This document shows positions 1 to 11,510 of a stretch of 64,000 bases of DNA, piece by piece. This DNA is from Lantana camara (lineage: Eukaryota > Streptophyta > Magnoliopsida > Lamiales > Verbenaceae), in assembly GCA_037501455.1 (NCBI GenBank), contig CM074862.1, positions 60,419,501 to 60,483,500 of the forward strand. Direction: 5' to 3'. The notes under the pieces are model-generated. The model made no database searches. It was not told the origin of the DNA and saw only the letters and a list, made by a program, of their open reading frames with translations. How positions within the stretch are numbered: the first letter of the stretch is position 1; each line of letters begins with the position of its first letter. Made by a program: the position numbers and the translations under genes.

Positions 1-363
1 CATTGTTGTTTAGCACTTCATTTCAGTCTCATACTCTTATTGCCATTTTGAATATGATCTTGATGTGGAGCGTTATAATTCTGTAGGCCGTGTGGCCTTG
101 AATACTTGAATACTTTTGTACATCTATTTTTGGAGCTTGGTGGCTCATTGTATATATATTATATGTCGTTCTTGCTTCCGCGTTTACTTTAACTCTGATT
201 TTACATTGTCTTGAGTTGAATGGTTCAAGGGTTAGTCCCGCCTAGCATAGCGTGTGTGTTGTGTCCCCGTTCTCCGTGGATTTGGCACTTGTATGGACTT
301 CCATTTCATATACGGGTCAGGTCCCGGTGCGGGGGATGTGGTACCTTACGCTCGGGTGCTACA
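1..363 (+). mobile_element. 3' part of a plus-strand LTR (X), Ty3/gypsy type
   Basis: This is the terminal part of an LTR; its start lies left of the window. It ends in GTGCTACA, the same end as the other plus-strand LTRs here. Read on the reverse strand it matches the first ~220 bp of element B's 5' LTR (7014 onward), so it belongs to a B-like family in the opposite orientation. At 364 the sequence switches to element B's LTR, in a part that corresponds to about 12880 in B's other LTR. The simplest reading is that X inserted into B's 3' LTR. Whether X is a solo LTR or the 3' LTR of a full element cannot be seen. Confidence 0.75.
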
Positions 364-2243
364 ACACATATATACATATATATATATACATTCACGCGCA
401 CACTCTGCACAGTTAGAGAATAGCAATAGCAATTTACATGTGGGGAGAACAAACGGAACCAAGGAAGACACCAGAAGCAGCAAGGACTGACCAAACAACA
501 GCCATGACTGCTCCTAAAGTACATAAACTCACGCACATATTTTGAATCAAAAGAAGCACAGCAGCAGCAGTTTATAAATGATAAACACACACACCCCACC
601 GCAGCACACAAGGAAGGAAGAAGCAGCAACAAGAAAGAAAAAGAAAGGAAGAAGAGAAGAATAGAAGCTGCCGCAGCAGCTACCCACCCGGGTAGCCAGA
701 CCTTCACAAATCTCCCCGGCCGGGTAGGGAGTACAGAAGGTTTAGCAGCAGAAGTACCCGGCCGGGCACTATCGAAGAAGAAACTCTCCCCGGCCGAGGA
801 GAGTGTTACAGACTCAGAACAGAAGCAGCAGACAGTTACGGGAAAAATAGGGGAGGAAAAAGGAGGGTTCAAACCAGGACAAATATTCACACAAACTTGC
901 AACCAAAACAAGCTAATAATCAAGGTAAGAATAGGCTTCAAATGATCAACAAACAATCCTGGAAACAACCCCCAACAACGCAGCAAAAACGGGAAGGAAA
1001 AGCAGCAGTTCGTGTGTGAAGAAAACAGGGCAAGAAATGGAAAAAAGAACATAGACTCCCAACGTGATCAATCAACCCATACAAGCATACACAGCCATAA
1101 TTGAAGTAAAAGAACCATATACATATCATCAAAACAAGTTAAAGATCAAGAGGTCATCAAATACTCCAAAAACCTTACTGTTTCTTCACATGCTTAAGAA
1201 TCCCATGAAATCCGATTCAAATTGAGAGATGAATAGATCAAAATGACCAGAGAATAATATATAACATAATCCTAACTCACCTCGTTGATTGGATGAAGGT
1301 TGATTGAGATTTGAGCTCAAAACCTCAAGGATTGCACTGTTACGGGAAAACAGAGGTGCAGAAGCTTTGGCTGAACTTTTTGGTTCGTGTGAGGTTTGGT
1401 TCGAGATGGAGCAGTTAAGAGCTGATAGAGGTTTGAACTAGGGTTAAAAGGCCACCAACCATAGTTAATTTGGTTAAGTTTTGAACAAGTTATGGCCAAT
1501 ATAGTGAAAGATGGTCATTTTGATGCGGTTTCGTTTTTCGGTTGGATTTCGGAGGTTCAAATGATTTCGAAAAAATATAAGGCTTAGTTTATTAAACTCA
1601 AATCTTCAATACAAGTTTAACGAAGTTGACGGAACTCGAATCCAAGTTCCCGAGCTCAAGATATCACATACAGAACCAAGGGTGCGCTAATTGCTCATTA
1701 GCCCCCGATTTGGTTCCAAGACTCAAATTAAATTCGTTAACATGTTAAACGAGTTCAAAAACACAAAACGAGCGTATAGGCATGTTCACAACACATATAT
1801 TTACGACATACTACAATTTCACGGCATTTCGATATCATTTCATATAAGAACGATGCACAAATTAAACAACCATGCACATTTTCATGCAATTCATGCACAT
1901 ATTCATTAAAATTCATGCATAATAAAAATTAATTAAATAGATTAAATTAAATTATAAACATAAATTAAGGTCAACGTGATTAATTAATTAAAGCATGATT
2001 AATTAACATAACACTTAATTAGCATTAATCATTAAATTAATAATAATAAAAGAAATATATATATTTATATATTTAAATTAACGAAATATTCTAAAATAAT
2101 ATTAAAATAAAATATAATATAATAAAATAAAATAATAACAATTTATAATAAAATTAAATATAAAACACGTAAAAACAATTAATTCGCGCAAATTGGTAAA
2201 CACATACATCGTACCTTTACGTCCGAAAAGTCGGGGCGTTACA
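364..2243 (-). mobile_element. 3' LTR of element B (inner part)
   Basis: It matches 12880-14780, the corresponding part of B's 5' LTR, with scattered substitutions. It ends on the plus strand with GGGGCGTTACA and is followed directly by the polypurine tract of B. The other part of this LTR lies left of the window, beyond insertion X. It holds four GC-rich palindromes (680-695, 712-731, 754-769, 784-803) and a candidate splice donor (GT at 1280-1279, minus strand) after the conserved CATCCAATC segment. Confidence 0.85.
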
Positions 2244-2260
2244 ATCTCTCCCCCTTAAAA
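2244..2260 (-). promoter_or_regulatory. Polypurine tract of element B
   Basis: On the minus strand this reads TTTTAAGGGGGAGAGAT and abuts the TGTAACG start of the 3' LTR. It is the expected plus-strand primer site for reverse transcription. Confidence 0.85.
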
Positions 2261-2278
2261 GAATCCGTCCCCGGATTC
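2261..2278 (-). other. PPT-proximal hairpin of element B
   Basis: An inverted repeat with 7-bp arms, GAATCCG and CGGATTC, around a 4-nt loop. It lies immediately inside the polypurine tract. On the minus strand the pol stop codon (TGA, 2279-2277) overlaps the first two bases of the stem. Equivalent hairpins with different stem sequences occur in A, D, E and F. Confidence 0.7.
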
Positions 2279-2501
2279 ATTGCTCGCTCGAAAATAATTC
2301 GGGGTGAAATTTTCTCATCTTTTCCTCCGTTTCCCACGTAGCCTCTTCGGTTTTATCACTTCTCCAAAGAACCTTGACTAGTGGAATACGCCGATTTCGA
2401 AGTTCCTGAAATTTTCAATCCAATATCTTAATTAGCTTTTGAACGAAGGTGAGATCTGGTTCTAATTCCACTTCTTCAACCGGTAGAACCTCGGACTCGT
2501 C

Positions 2502-2771
2502 TCAATAATATTTTCGGAGCTGTGAAATATGAAATACGTTATGAATTCCGGTTAAATTCGGAGGCAAGTCCAATCGATAGGCCGTATCCCCAACTTTCTC
2601 TAGAATCTCATACGGTCCCATATACCGAGGGTTTAATTTTCCTCCTCGACCAATCCTTGAGAACCCTTTCCGTGGGGATGCCTTTAAGAAAACCCTATCT
2701 CCAACCTCAAACTCAAGGTTCTTTCTCCGAAGGTCGGAATAACTCTTTTGTCGATCCTGAGCAGCCTTCAT
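2502..2771 (-). pseudogene. pol: Integrase C-terminal segment of element B
   Basis: An 89-codon stretch in the same frame as the integrase. It carries the GPY/F-like module of Ty3/gypsy integrases ([14 protein letters not shown]...PRYMGPYEIL) and RLDLPPNLTGIHNVFHISQL. It ends at a stop at 2502. The chromodomain-like tail follows in frame to 2277, with one further stop near 2415. Confidence 0.85.
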
Positions 2772-2858
2772 CCATTGTCTAATTATTTGGACCTTGTCAA
2801 TAGCCTCTTGTACTGCCTTAGAGGGTTTTTCCTTCTTTTCCCCTCTTTTAACACCTTC

Positions 2859-3608
2859 TTACTTGGTCCAATTCCATTCCTCCAAGTCAAAGAACAACGG
2901 AGAACGACATTTACGTCCGTAAAGAGCTTCGTAAGGCGCCATTTCAATCGAGGCTTGATAGCTATTATTGTAAGCAAACTCGATTAACGGCAACTGTTCA
3001 TTCCACGAGCTTTGAAAGTCCAATGCACGTGCTCTCAACATGTCCTCCAGATACTTAATCAACCTTTCTGATTGTCCTTCGGTCTGAGGATGGAAAGCTG
3101 TGCTGAATTGAAGCCTTGTTCCCAAACATTTCTGTAATTCTTGCCATAACCGTGAAGTAAATCTTAGATCCCGATCCGAGACAATGCTAACAGGTACACC
3201 ATGAAGCCTAACAATCTCATCATTGTATCTCTTGGCCAATTTACTCACTTTATCGGACATTCTGATAGCAAGAAAATGAGCTGATTTCGTCAACCTATCC
3301 ACTATAACCCAAATTCCATCAAAACCGCCTCTCACTTTTGGTAATCCCGAAACAAAATCCATGGCTATTTGTTCCCATTTCCACTCCGGGATAGGCAGTG
3401 GTTGAAGTAGCCCCGATGGCTTTTGATGTTCTGCCTTTACCACTTGACAGGTCATACAATGTTTCACGAAGTTGATAACATCCCGTTTCAAACCATTCCA
3501 CCAATAGAACTGCTTTAAATCCTTATACATTTTGTTCCCTCCGGGATGTATCGAATACCCTGACCGATGGGCTTCTTCAAGAATAATCCTTTTTAACTCT
3601 TCCGGCAC
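2859..3608 (-). pseudogene. pol: Integrase segment of element B
   Basis: An open stretch of 249 codons with an integrase zinc-binding region (HRSGYSIHPGG...CMTCQ) and a catalytic core: [13 protein letters not shown], and a glutamate in GQSERL, consistent with the DDE triad. It ends at a stop codon at 2859 after [14 protein letters not shown]. The reading frame resumes without a shift into the C-terminal segment. Confidence 0.88.
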
Positions 3609-3695
3609 AACAATTCGGTTCTTGAATCTTAGAAGTCCCGTATCATCAAACCCAAACGGACACTTTGAATTAGCTCGAGCTTTCTCAGCTAATTT

Positions 3696-4448
3696 CTAAA
3701 CTTCGGGATCAATCCTCAAAGCATCAAATAATCTCTGCCTGAGATCCGGTTGAACCGTAATATTCCGGATACTAGCCCTCAGTTTGAACAACTCATTCTC
3801 ATCTCCAATTTCCACCTTCACATTGGACACACTAGCTTTCCTACTAAGTGCATCCGCGACCAAATTGGCTTTGCCGGGATGGTATCGGATTGTACACTCA
3901 TAATCCGCCAAAAGTTCCATCCAACGCCGTTGTCTTTTGTTCAATTCCTTTTGTGAAAATAAGTATTGGAGACTCTTATGATCAGAAAAGACCTCGAATG
4001 ATATTCCATAAAGATAGTGTCTCCACTTACCCAAAGCAAAGATCACTGCCGCTAATTCCAAATCGTGAGTGGGGTAGTTCTGCTCACGATCTTTTAATTT
4101 CCTTGAGGCATAGGCGATTACCCTTCCATTCTGCATCAACACACATCACAAACCTTCCTTTGAGGCATCCGTATAAACTGTATACCCTTCTGTACCTTCG
4201 GGAAGCGCTAATATAGGGGCAGTGGTCAACTTCTCCTTTAAAAGTTGAAAGCTAGCCTAACATGCCTCGTCCCACTCAAACTTAACCGCCTTCTTAATCA
4301 ATCGGGTTAAAGGAGCCGTAATCTTTGAGAAATCCTGTACGAATCTTCGATAGTAGCCTGCCAAACCTAAGAAACTCCTTACTTCTGAAGCATTTTTCGG
4401 GCTTTGCCACTGAATAACCGTCTCAATCTTAGAAGGGTCTACTTCCAA
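3696..4448 (-). pseudogene. pol: RT end and RNase H of element B
   Basis: In frame with the upstream segment but cut by stop codons near 4257 and 4146 and ended by one at 3696. It shows the RT thumb motif [12 protein letters not shown], then an RNase H domain with YTDASKEG, the [18 protein letters not shown] segment and TDH-like [10 protein letters not shown], ending in [14 protein letters not shown]. These match the same stretch in element A closely. Confidence 0.88.
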
Positions 4449-4493
4449 ACCTTTCTTTGAAATAATATGACCCAGAAATGCTACCCGATCAAT

Positions 4494-6383
4494 CTAGAAC
4501 TCACATTTGTTGAACTTAGCATACAACCGATGTTCCCTTAAGGTGTCCAACACAATTCTGAGATGCCTGGCATGATCTTCCGGAGTTCTCGAATAAACCA
4601 AAATATCATCAATGAATATTACCACAAATTTATCCAAATAGGGTCGAAAAATTCGATGCATCATACCCATAAAAGCAGCCGGAGCATTAGTTAGTCCAAA
4701 AGGCATCACTACAAACTCATAGTGTCCATACAGGGTGTTAAATCCCGTCTTCGGAATGTCCTCTTCCCGGATCTTTAATTGATAGTATCCTTTTCTCAAG
4801 TCTAATTTCGAATATACCCCTGAACCTTGTAACATGTCGAATAAATCCTCAATATGGGGCAAAGGATACTTGTTCTTTACGGTCATCCGATTAAGCTCCC
4901 GGTAATCTATACACATTCTTAAGGTTCCATCTTTCTTCTTAACGAAGAGAACCGGAGCACCCCAAGGTGACGAACTTGGCCGTATATATCCAACTTTGAG
5001 TAATTCCTCTAATTGGATCTTTAACTCTTTCAATTCGGTCGGTGCCATCCGATACGGAGTCTTAGAATACGGTTTGGATCCCGGATATAAGTCGATAACA
5101 AATTCGATCTCACGGTCTGGTGGTAAAGAACTTAAATTCTCCGGAAACACATCGGGAAAATCCTTAACAACCGCGGTATCCTCCCACTTGACTTGATCTT
5201 TCGGCCTATTGAGAAGATAAGCAATAAATCCCGTTGCTCCTTCTCTCATCAACTTGTGAGCTTCCATAAAAGACAAGAGAGGTACCGATCTGGAGCCACT
5301 ACCAATCACCAATTCATCACCCAAAATCACCTTCTTCGCAAAACAATCAACATTAGCCCGATGCCTAGACAACCAGTCCATACCCAAAATAACTCCATAC
5401 CTCTTCATAGGCATAACAATTAAATCAACCGGATATTCTTGCCCTTCTATCAGAACGGAACACTCCCGAACCAACTGATCTGTCTGAAGACTCCCACCAA
5501 GTGGCGAACTCACCAAATAACAAAAAGATAAACAAATAACAGGCAAGCACAGAGTGGCAACTAAATCACAAGAAATAAAGGAATGCGTGGCACCCGGATC
5601 AACGAGTGCATGAATGTTCATGTTATGTATGCATAGTGTACCTTCCACCACAAATGTAGGATCAATCTCTGTATCTTGCTCCTCACCCTCGAGGGCATAA
5701 GCACGAGCCGGGATCATTGGCCTTTGAACTCGCTTTTGAAATCCGAGGTCCTTGTCAGGACAAGTATCCGCCATATGGTCACCCTTCCCACATATAAGAC
5801 ACAAATTCAACCTCCTCCGGCAATTGTAAAAGTTGTGAGTTGGTCCTCCACAATGTGTACAAGGAGCTTGAGCCAATCTCGCCTCACTCGAACCTTGTCG
5901 ATCTCTCGTTGGTGCAGGCAAAGCTTTTAGAACCGATGGAGTTGGTCCTCCCATTCTTGGCTTCTTAAAAGGACCTTTAGGAGGCGGAGTAGCTTGAATT
6001 ATCGGTCTCTTTCCCGAATTCGATCCGGAACCTCTTCCTATTGGAGATCTAAAAACCGGATCCTTCTTCTTGAACTCTTCCTCTTGAACCAAAGCCCTTT
6101 GCACGGTGTCCGAAAATGACTCGAAATTGTGACCCGCCTGGCCATGTCTCAAGTCCTGTCTTAACCCCGCAATGAATTTCCTTGATTTTCTCTTCTCATC
6201 CCGGGTGACATGAGGGGCATATTTTCCAAGTCTGTTAAATACGGCAAGATATTGAGTCACCGTACGCGCGCCCTGCTTCAAGTCCATGAACTCTTGTTCC
6301 TTCCTTTCTCTTACTACCTCTGGTACGAAACATTCTCGAAATTCTCTCTTGAAAACCTCCCAAGTAACCTCCTCTCCATCCAC
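4494..6383 (-). pseudogene. gag-pol: Gag-protease-RT segment of element B
   Basis: The longest uninterrupted piece of B's polyprotein, 629 codons. It holds the rest of the Gag domain (about residues 1-100), two zinc knuckles (about 175-208; the second is [14 protein letters not shown]), a retropepsin-like protease with [11 protein letters not shown] around residue 262, and most of the reverse transcriptase (about 425-629), including [10 protein letters not shown] and the catalytic FIDDILVYS at about 590-598. It stops at 4494 inside the RT connection region, where relatives continue. Family knowledge: retropepsins usually have D-T/S-G; the DPG form seen here is shared with element A. Confidence 0.9.
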
Positions 6384-6473
6384 TTCGAGTTTCTCTCTCG
6401 TTCTTTCCCACCACTCATAAGCATCGCCATCTAATTGAAATATAGCAAATTGAGCCTTTTCTCGCGTAGTAAA

Positions 6474-6815
6474 CTATCGGACTCCAAATATCCGCTCCAA
6501 TCGAATCAACCAACCCTCCGAGACCGCATCATCGATAGAACCGGAAAATCGAGGGGGGTTGTAACTCAAAAACACCCCATGAGGATCTCTATTATTATGG
6601 TTTGGTGGAGGAGCCGGTTGTTCTGCTTGTTGTGGTGGGGGAGCCTGGGCTCTCCTATGCTCAACATAATTAAAAACTGCTTCCATGAAGTTCCCCATAT
6701 CCATTGGAGGAGCTTGTGGTTGTGGTTGTGGTTGAGGCGTAGGAGATCGGTCATGATGATGATCTCTCACGGTGACTACGTGGAGGCATCCTGTCCAAGA
6801 AACACTGGAATGCAT
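6474..6815 (-). pseudogene. gag: Gag N-terminal fragment of element B
   Basis: A 113-codon open stretch at the start of B's gag. It has a basic, histidine-rich segment (RDHHHDRSP) like the N-terminus of A's Gag, then a proline/glutamine-rich linker, then the start of the retrotransposon Gag domain (NPPRFSGS...WLIRLERIFGVR). It ends at a stop codon at 6474-6476; the frame stays open beyond it into 6383. The track's initial residues come from upstream of the likely native start (6789), which is out of frame, so a small indel is probable there. Confidence 0.8.
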
Positions 6816-6959
6816 GCTATTTTTAGTTCATGCATGCAAATGCAATTAATTCAATCAAAATTCGTAATTTAAAGCACACAAGCACGTAAGCAATGCATAT
6901 GCAACACATTGACAAGTTGTTCCTAAAGCCGAACGACTTAATTGACTCAACACGACACG

Positions 6960-6988
6960 AGAGCCTGGGTTTTGCAACCCTAGGCTCT
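6960..6988 (-). other. PBS-overlapping stem-loop with GCAA loop, element B
   Basis: On the minus strand, AGAGCCT pairs with AGGCTCT and GGGTT with AACCC around a GCAA tetraloop, with one unpaired A between the two stems. The outer arm begins in the last bases of the primer-binding site. The same shape with different paired bases occurs in A, D, E and F. Confidence 0.75.
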
Positions 6989-6995
6989 GATACCA
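6984..6995 (-). promoter_or_regulatory. Primer-binding site of element B
   Basis: On the minus strand this reads TGGTATCAGAGC, matching the 3' end of plant initiator-Met tRNA. It lies about 18 bp inside the 5' LTR boundary at 7014. Confidence 0.92.
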
Positions 6996-7727
6996 CATAA
7001 GGATGTAGCACCCGAGCGTAAGGTACCACATCCCCCGCACCGAGACCCGACCCGTATATGAAATGGAAGTCTATACACGTGCCAAATCCACGGCGAACGG
7101 GGACACAACACACACGGTATGCTAGGCGGGACTAACCCTTAAACCAATCAAATTCAAGACAATATAAAATCATAGTTATAATAAAATGCGGAAGCAAGAT
7201 CAACATATAATATATACAATGAGCTACCAAGCTGTAGCACCCCGCACGTGAGGCACCACATCCCCCGCACTATGGCTCAACACGAGTAACGAAATGGTAA
7301 ATCTGCACCCGTATCAAACCATAGCGAACGGGAGACAAACAGAAAAAAAAAACCTTCCTAAGCTAGGCGGAACTTAGACCCTGCAATTAAAACTATTCAA
7401 CAAGGCATAATGCAGCGGAAGACTAAATCCAAACACAGGCATTGGCCGAGGGCCTGCAGAAATTAAACACACAATTCACAAGCAGACTTGGGCTCCTCAG
7501 GCCTCTTTTAAATCATAATAAAGCCCAAAAAGGCAATTCAATAACAATTACATAAAGATTCAAGTTCATAATAATATAGAATCAGATCATACACCATTTA
7601 GATACATATGGGCGTGCAGAGACTCTTCTAACTTAGCTTGACCGACTCAAAGACTCAACCAAAACTCCGTCTAGCCCGAAACTTCAAAGCCAGACCTGCG
7701 CACTAAAAAGTTGGGGAAGGGAGAGGG

Positions 7728-7746
7728 TCAGTCTCTAGAAGACTGA
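7728..7746 (-). other. LTR hairpin TCAGTCT/AGACTGA in K
   Basis: A 7-bp inverted repeat with a 5-nt spacer, next to a pyrimidine-rich tract (minus strand) and a candidate splice acceptor ending at 7696. It is an instance of a hairpin found in nearly every LTR here. Confidence 0.6.
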
Positions 7747-8469
7747 GTGAGCCGGAGCGATATACGTATATATAAAAAACATTCACATGCAAGTCATAAA
7801 TCCCGAGCAAGGTTTTATTTGAAATTAGTTTCCAAAAGGGCAAGAGGATAACCCAGCAATACTCGAATTTTACGACTAATCATATTAATTCATTACGTTC
7901 ATAATTCATACATAAATATAAGGCTCGACGAGTGAGCGTGCATCATCTCCAACCAAACTCCGACTGTGTACGACAAATATCATTAATACTTCAAATAGGT
8001 GATCATGCAATATATCATAATACACACAGATCATATATCATATCATAAAACATATTCGTTTGGGCAATCCGCGTCCCGGCCTTCCCGTACGGTGCATATC
8101 AATCATAAACATAAAATAAGTTCCAACCTTCTTCCTCCGTGGGGGGACGGGTTTGCAAGGCCCGACCACTAAACATATCATTGTGGCTATGAGGTTCATG
8201 AGTTCTCAAAGCCCGGTTAGCGTCTCCTCGTCAAAAACTCCTTGACGAGGTCCGTTTCGCCGTAACATAGTGGAACTAGCACATGGGATCACCGTCGGCC
8301 TATGCCTCCCCGGATAGCCACATGTACTAAGTCCCTGGGTCCGTGAACATAGCATACATGCATAATCTCGCCAAAACATATCAATTCATAAGAAACATAA
8401 CATATCTCATAATTCATTTGAAAAGGATTTACTCGATCATAATATACTCGACGACTCTACTTTGAAAAT

Positions 8470-8471
<2 letters not shown>

Positions 8472-8517
<46 letters not shown>

Positions 8518-8520
8518 TAT
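8472..8520. repeat. (AT)n microsatellite
   Basis: About 49 bp of AT dinucleotide inside solo LTR K. Confidence 0.9.
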
Positions 8521-9065
8521 AAGGTTTTGGCCAAAACATGCCACATAAGGGTTGTAGGGTTTGTTATGTAACTAGAACGAGAACACCCTCACCTGGATCA
8601 CGACGGTACAAGGATATGAGTTACCGAGTGCCTCGCTGATCAAGATTTCTCCACCCTGGAGATAAACTGTACAAAAGACACGTATGTGTTCGTGAGACTC
8701 AAGACTCCAAATGAACCATATACGACGCACGACAATGTATGATCATGATATGAATGTTAAAAGATAAGATTATGTCATGAAAATGTTCATGTGCACTCTT
8801 AAGGAATTTAAATCATATAAAGAAGCCATTCAATCATTCGTTCACTTTCATTCAAATTCATAAATTCACAATTCATATCAATTTAATCTAAGAATTCATT
8901 TAATAATCATAACACGTAATATTCATGTTTACAATTAGACATAAGATAAATAAAATGTTCACTCAATAATCGGTAAATTGAGTACGCGAAATAGAAATCA
9001 ATTAAATTCTATAATTAAAATAATCAGTTAATACTTAAAATATATAATAAATATATATATCCACA

Positions 9066-9068
<3 letters not shown>

Positions 9069-9122
<54 letters not shown>
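9069..9122. repeat. (AC)n-(AT)n microsatellite
   Basis: A compound dinucleotide run inside solo LTR K. Confidence 0.9.
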
Positions 9123-9214
9123 CATACATGCAAATTAGTTTATAAGGGCATGCATGCAAATACTATATAATTATTTAACCATGCATGCATTACTTCATAC
9201 ATAATTATATATAT

Positions 9215-9219
<5 letters not shown>

Positions 9220-9261
<42 letters not shown>

Positions 9262-9264
9262 GTA

Positions 9265-9306
<42 letters not shown>

Positions 9307-9309
9307 TAC

Positions 9310-9366
<57 letters not shown>
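9220..9366. repeat. Long AT-rich palindrome
   Basis: AT dinucleotide runs interrupted twice by the complementary blocks TAAATGTATGAATA (near 9257-9270) and TATTCATACATTTA (near 9301-9314). The whole ~130-150 bp is close to a perfect inverted repeat centred near 9286. The 110- and 119-codon open frames crossing it are low-complexity and not credible. Confidence 0.8.
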
Positions 9367-9367
<1 letters not shown>

Positions 9368-11510
9368 CATACATAATCTATGTATTATATATTATGCATG
9401 CACACACATAATATATACATATACACAGCAACACACACATGCATGCAACACTTTCATGCACACGCAAGTATCCCTGCATATAAACTCATGGACACACTAC
9501 ACAATAGAAGAACAGCAACACTACAACAAAGAGAAAGAAGAAACGCAGCAGGGAAAGAAGGAAATCAGAAGCAGCCACTCAGCAACATCACAGTAGAAGC
9601 AGCAGCAGAAATGCAAAAGAGAAGCAGCAGTAAACTGAGAAACGAAGCAGCCATGTCCCAGAATAAACACACCCAAAACAAGGAAGGAACAAAAATAGCA
9701 AAGAAGAAAGAAACGAAAAGAAAGAAGGCAGCAGCATGACGACAGCAGCAGCAGCAGCTCGAACACAGGGGTGCAGAATTTCCTGCACAGGCGTTCCATG
9801 GTACATAACCAAAACTGGACCAAAAGCTACTCAAGCACGGGGGTGCAAAAACGTATGCACAGGCGTTTCATGGTATAGAACCAAAGCTGGGCGAAAAGGA
9901 AACGGAACGGGCGTTCCTGCAGGTCCGACAGCAGTTTGTTCTTCATCTTTGCAGCTGCAACTGACCCAAAACCATGGCACAACAAGGGATACACAAAGAG
10001 CAACATATATACTACAAATCCATGCCATAATACATGAAAAAGAACACAAAAATCCCAATAATTGAGTCCCCAAAACGTGACAGCAGCTGTGCAAGGAAGA
10101 TCAGATAATTTTCTGTACATTCCTTCAAGTTTCCATGAAAATCAACAATGGTAATTCATGCTAGGCTCAAGTACCATGAAAGATAAGGCAAATACTGAAG
10201 TTAAGGAGTTCAAAAGCTCAACACACATGCATCAATTCAGCTCATAAGGCAAGCAACATCAAGGATTCAAGAAATGAAGCTTAACCTAACTATTCATTCA
10301 TCATCTTCAAAACTCATGAAAACATGCTCAAAATTGGGGATGAATGGATCAAAATGACTCATATTGAATGTACATAACATATCTAAGCTTACCTTGTGGA
10401 TTGGATGAAGGTTGGAGGAGATTTGAGCTTGAATCTCCAAGGAGGGCTTGAGTTACGGGATTCTCTAGAATGCAGAGGATGAGGAGCTGATTTTATCCAA
10501 ATGAGAGGGTGTGGTTCGGTTAAGGAGAGTAGGATCAGCTAGAGGGCTGAGTTAGGGATCCATAGGCTCAAACCATGGTTAATTTGGTCAAGATTTGAAT
10601 AAGTTATGGCTATTTTTATTAAAACATTGCAGTTTAGGCGTCCGTTATGTGTTTCGTTTGAATTTCGGAGGTTCAAATAAATTTGGAAAAATATAAGGCT
10701 AAGTTCATCAGACTCGAATTTTCGATACGAGTTCAACGAAGTTGACGAAACTCAAATCCGAGTTCCCTAGCTCAAGTTATCGAATACGGAACCAAGGGTG
10801 CGCTAATTGCTCGTTAGCCCCCGATTTGGTACCACAATTCAAAATAAATTCATTAACACTTCAAACGAGATCGAAAACATGAAACGAACATACGAACATG
10901 TTTCTAACACATAAATGTACAACACACTAAATTTTCATGAATTTTCGATATCAAATCGTATAAGAACGAAGCACAAATAAACATTCATGAGTATAACATT
11001 AATAATTCATACATTATAAATTAAAACCAAAATTTTAATTTTATCCTAATCATAATTCAAGTCAACGGATTTTCAAAAGTAATTCAGCTAATTAATGTTA
11101 TAGTTTAATTAACACTAAACACTTAATTAACAATTAATTCATTTAATTAACGAAATAAAATATTAAGTAAAATAAAAATAAAATGAAATAATAACAATTT
11201 ATAATAAAATTATATATTTAAAACACTTATACCCAATTAATCACATAATTAAATAATTTAATTGCGCAATTTATAAACAAATACAACACATTAGTATAAA
11301 TGAAAAATCGGGGCGTTACAAAAGCTCCAAAATAGATATACAAAACTATTCAGGTATTCAATGGCCCGCACGGCCTACAAGATCAGAACGCTCCATATCA
11401 TGAGCATATACAAAATAGCAATAGGAGTATGAGTGTATGAGACTGAAAAGAAGTGCTAAACAACAATGCAAAACCTAGACGACTTGTATTCCCGCCTAGC
11501 ACTCCTATAC

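Larger units (their letters stand above)
2277..6815 (-). pseudogene. gag-pol: Decayed gag-pol of element B (Ty3/gypsy chromovirus)
   Basis: This region once encoded one Gag-Pol polyprotein in a single frame: capsid-like Gag, two CCHC-type zinc knuckles, aspartic protease, reverse transcriptase, RNase H, integrase and a chromodomain-like tail, the usual Ty3/gypsy order. Eight in-frame stop codons interrupt it, beginning near 6474, 4494, 4257, 4146, 3696, 2859, 2502 and 2415; most fit C-to-T change. Apart from the gag start I saw no frameshift. The methionine in the same context as element A's Gag start is at 6789, but it is one base out of frame with the rest of gag. The last stop is at 2277-2279. 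The tail keeps a VLWR...EEATWE-type chromodomain motif. The copy cannot make the full polyprotein. It is flanked by a primer-binding site on the right and a polypurine tract on the left. Confidence 0.9.
7696..10392 (-). other. Candidate two-intron region in K
   Basis: Minus strand. A donor (CACAAG|GTAAGC) has GT starting at 10392. An acceptor (TTTTGTACAG) ends at 8667. A 74-nt candidate exon covers 8666-8593, a second donor (GTGAGG) starts at 8592, and a second acceptor (GTGCGCAG) ends at 7696. The order and sites match those of the other LTRs. This is read from splice consensus only. Confidence 0.45.
7233..11320 (-). mobile_element. Solo LTR K (D family), nested in B's 5' LTR
   Basis: 4088 bp that begin TGTAGCACCCCGC and end GGGCGTTACA on the plus strand, so the LTR is minus-oriented. 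There is no internal region. Flanks are CAAGC (7228-7232) and AAAGC (11321-11325), a 5-bp target duplication with one mismatch, and the two halves of B's LTR join cleanly around it. The ends and conserved blocks match D's LTRs, although the palindromic cassette differs. A solo LTR is the expected product of recombination between the two LTRs of one element. Confidence 0.85.

Noticed and set aside
1..364. Inversion within B's 3' LTR as the cause of the 363/364 junction
   Set aside because: An inversion would have to break exactly at the LTR terminus. Insertion of a separate same-family LTR in the opposite direction explains the exact end more simply.
306..1052. 248-codon minus-strand open frame
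   Set aside because: It lies in LTR sequence (X tail and B's 3' LTR), crosses the insertion junction at 363, is rich in Phe, Cys and Leu from simple repeats, and has no domain.
9264..9739. 110- and 119-codon plus-strand frames
   Set aside because: They start in AT microsatellite, give runs of Tyr and Ile, and lie in a solo LTR antisense to its direction.
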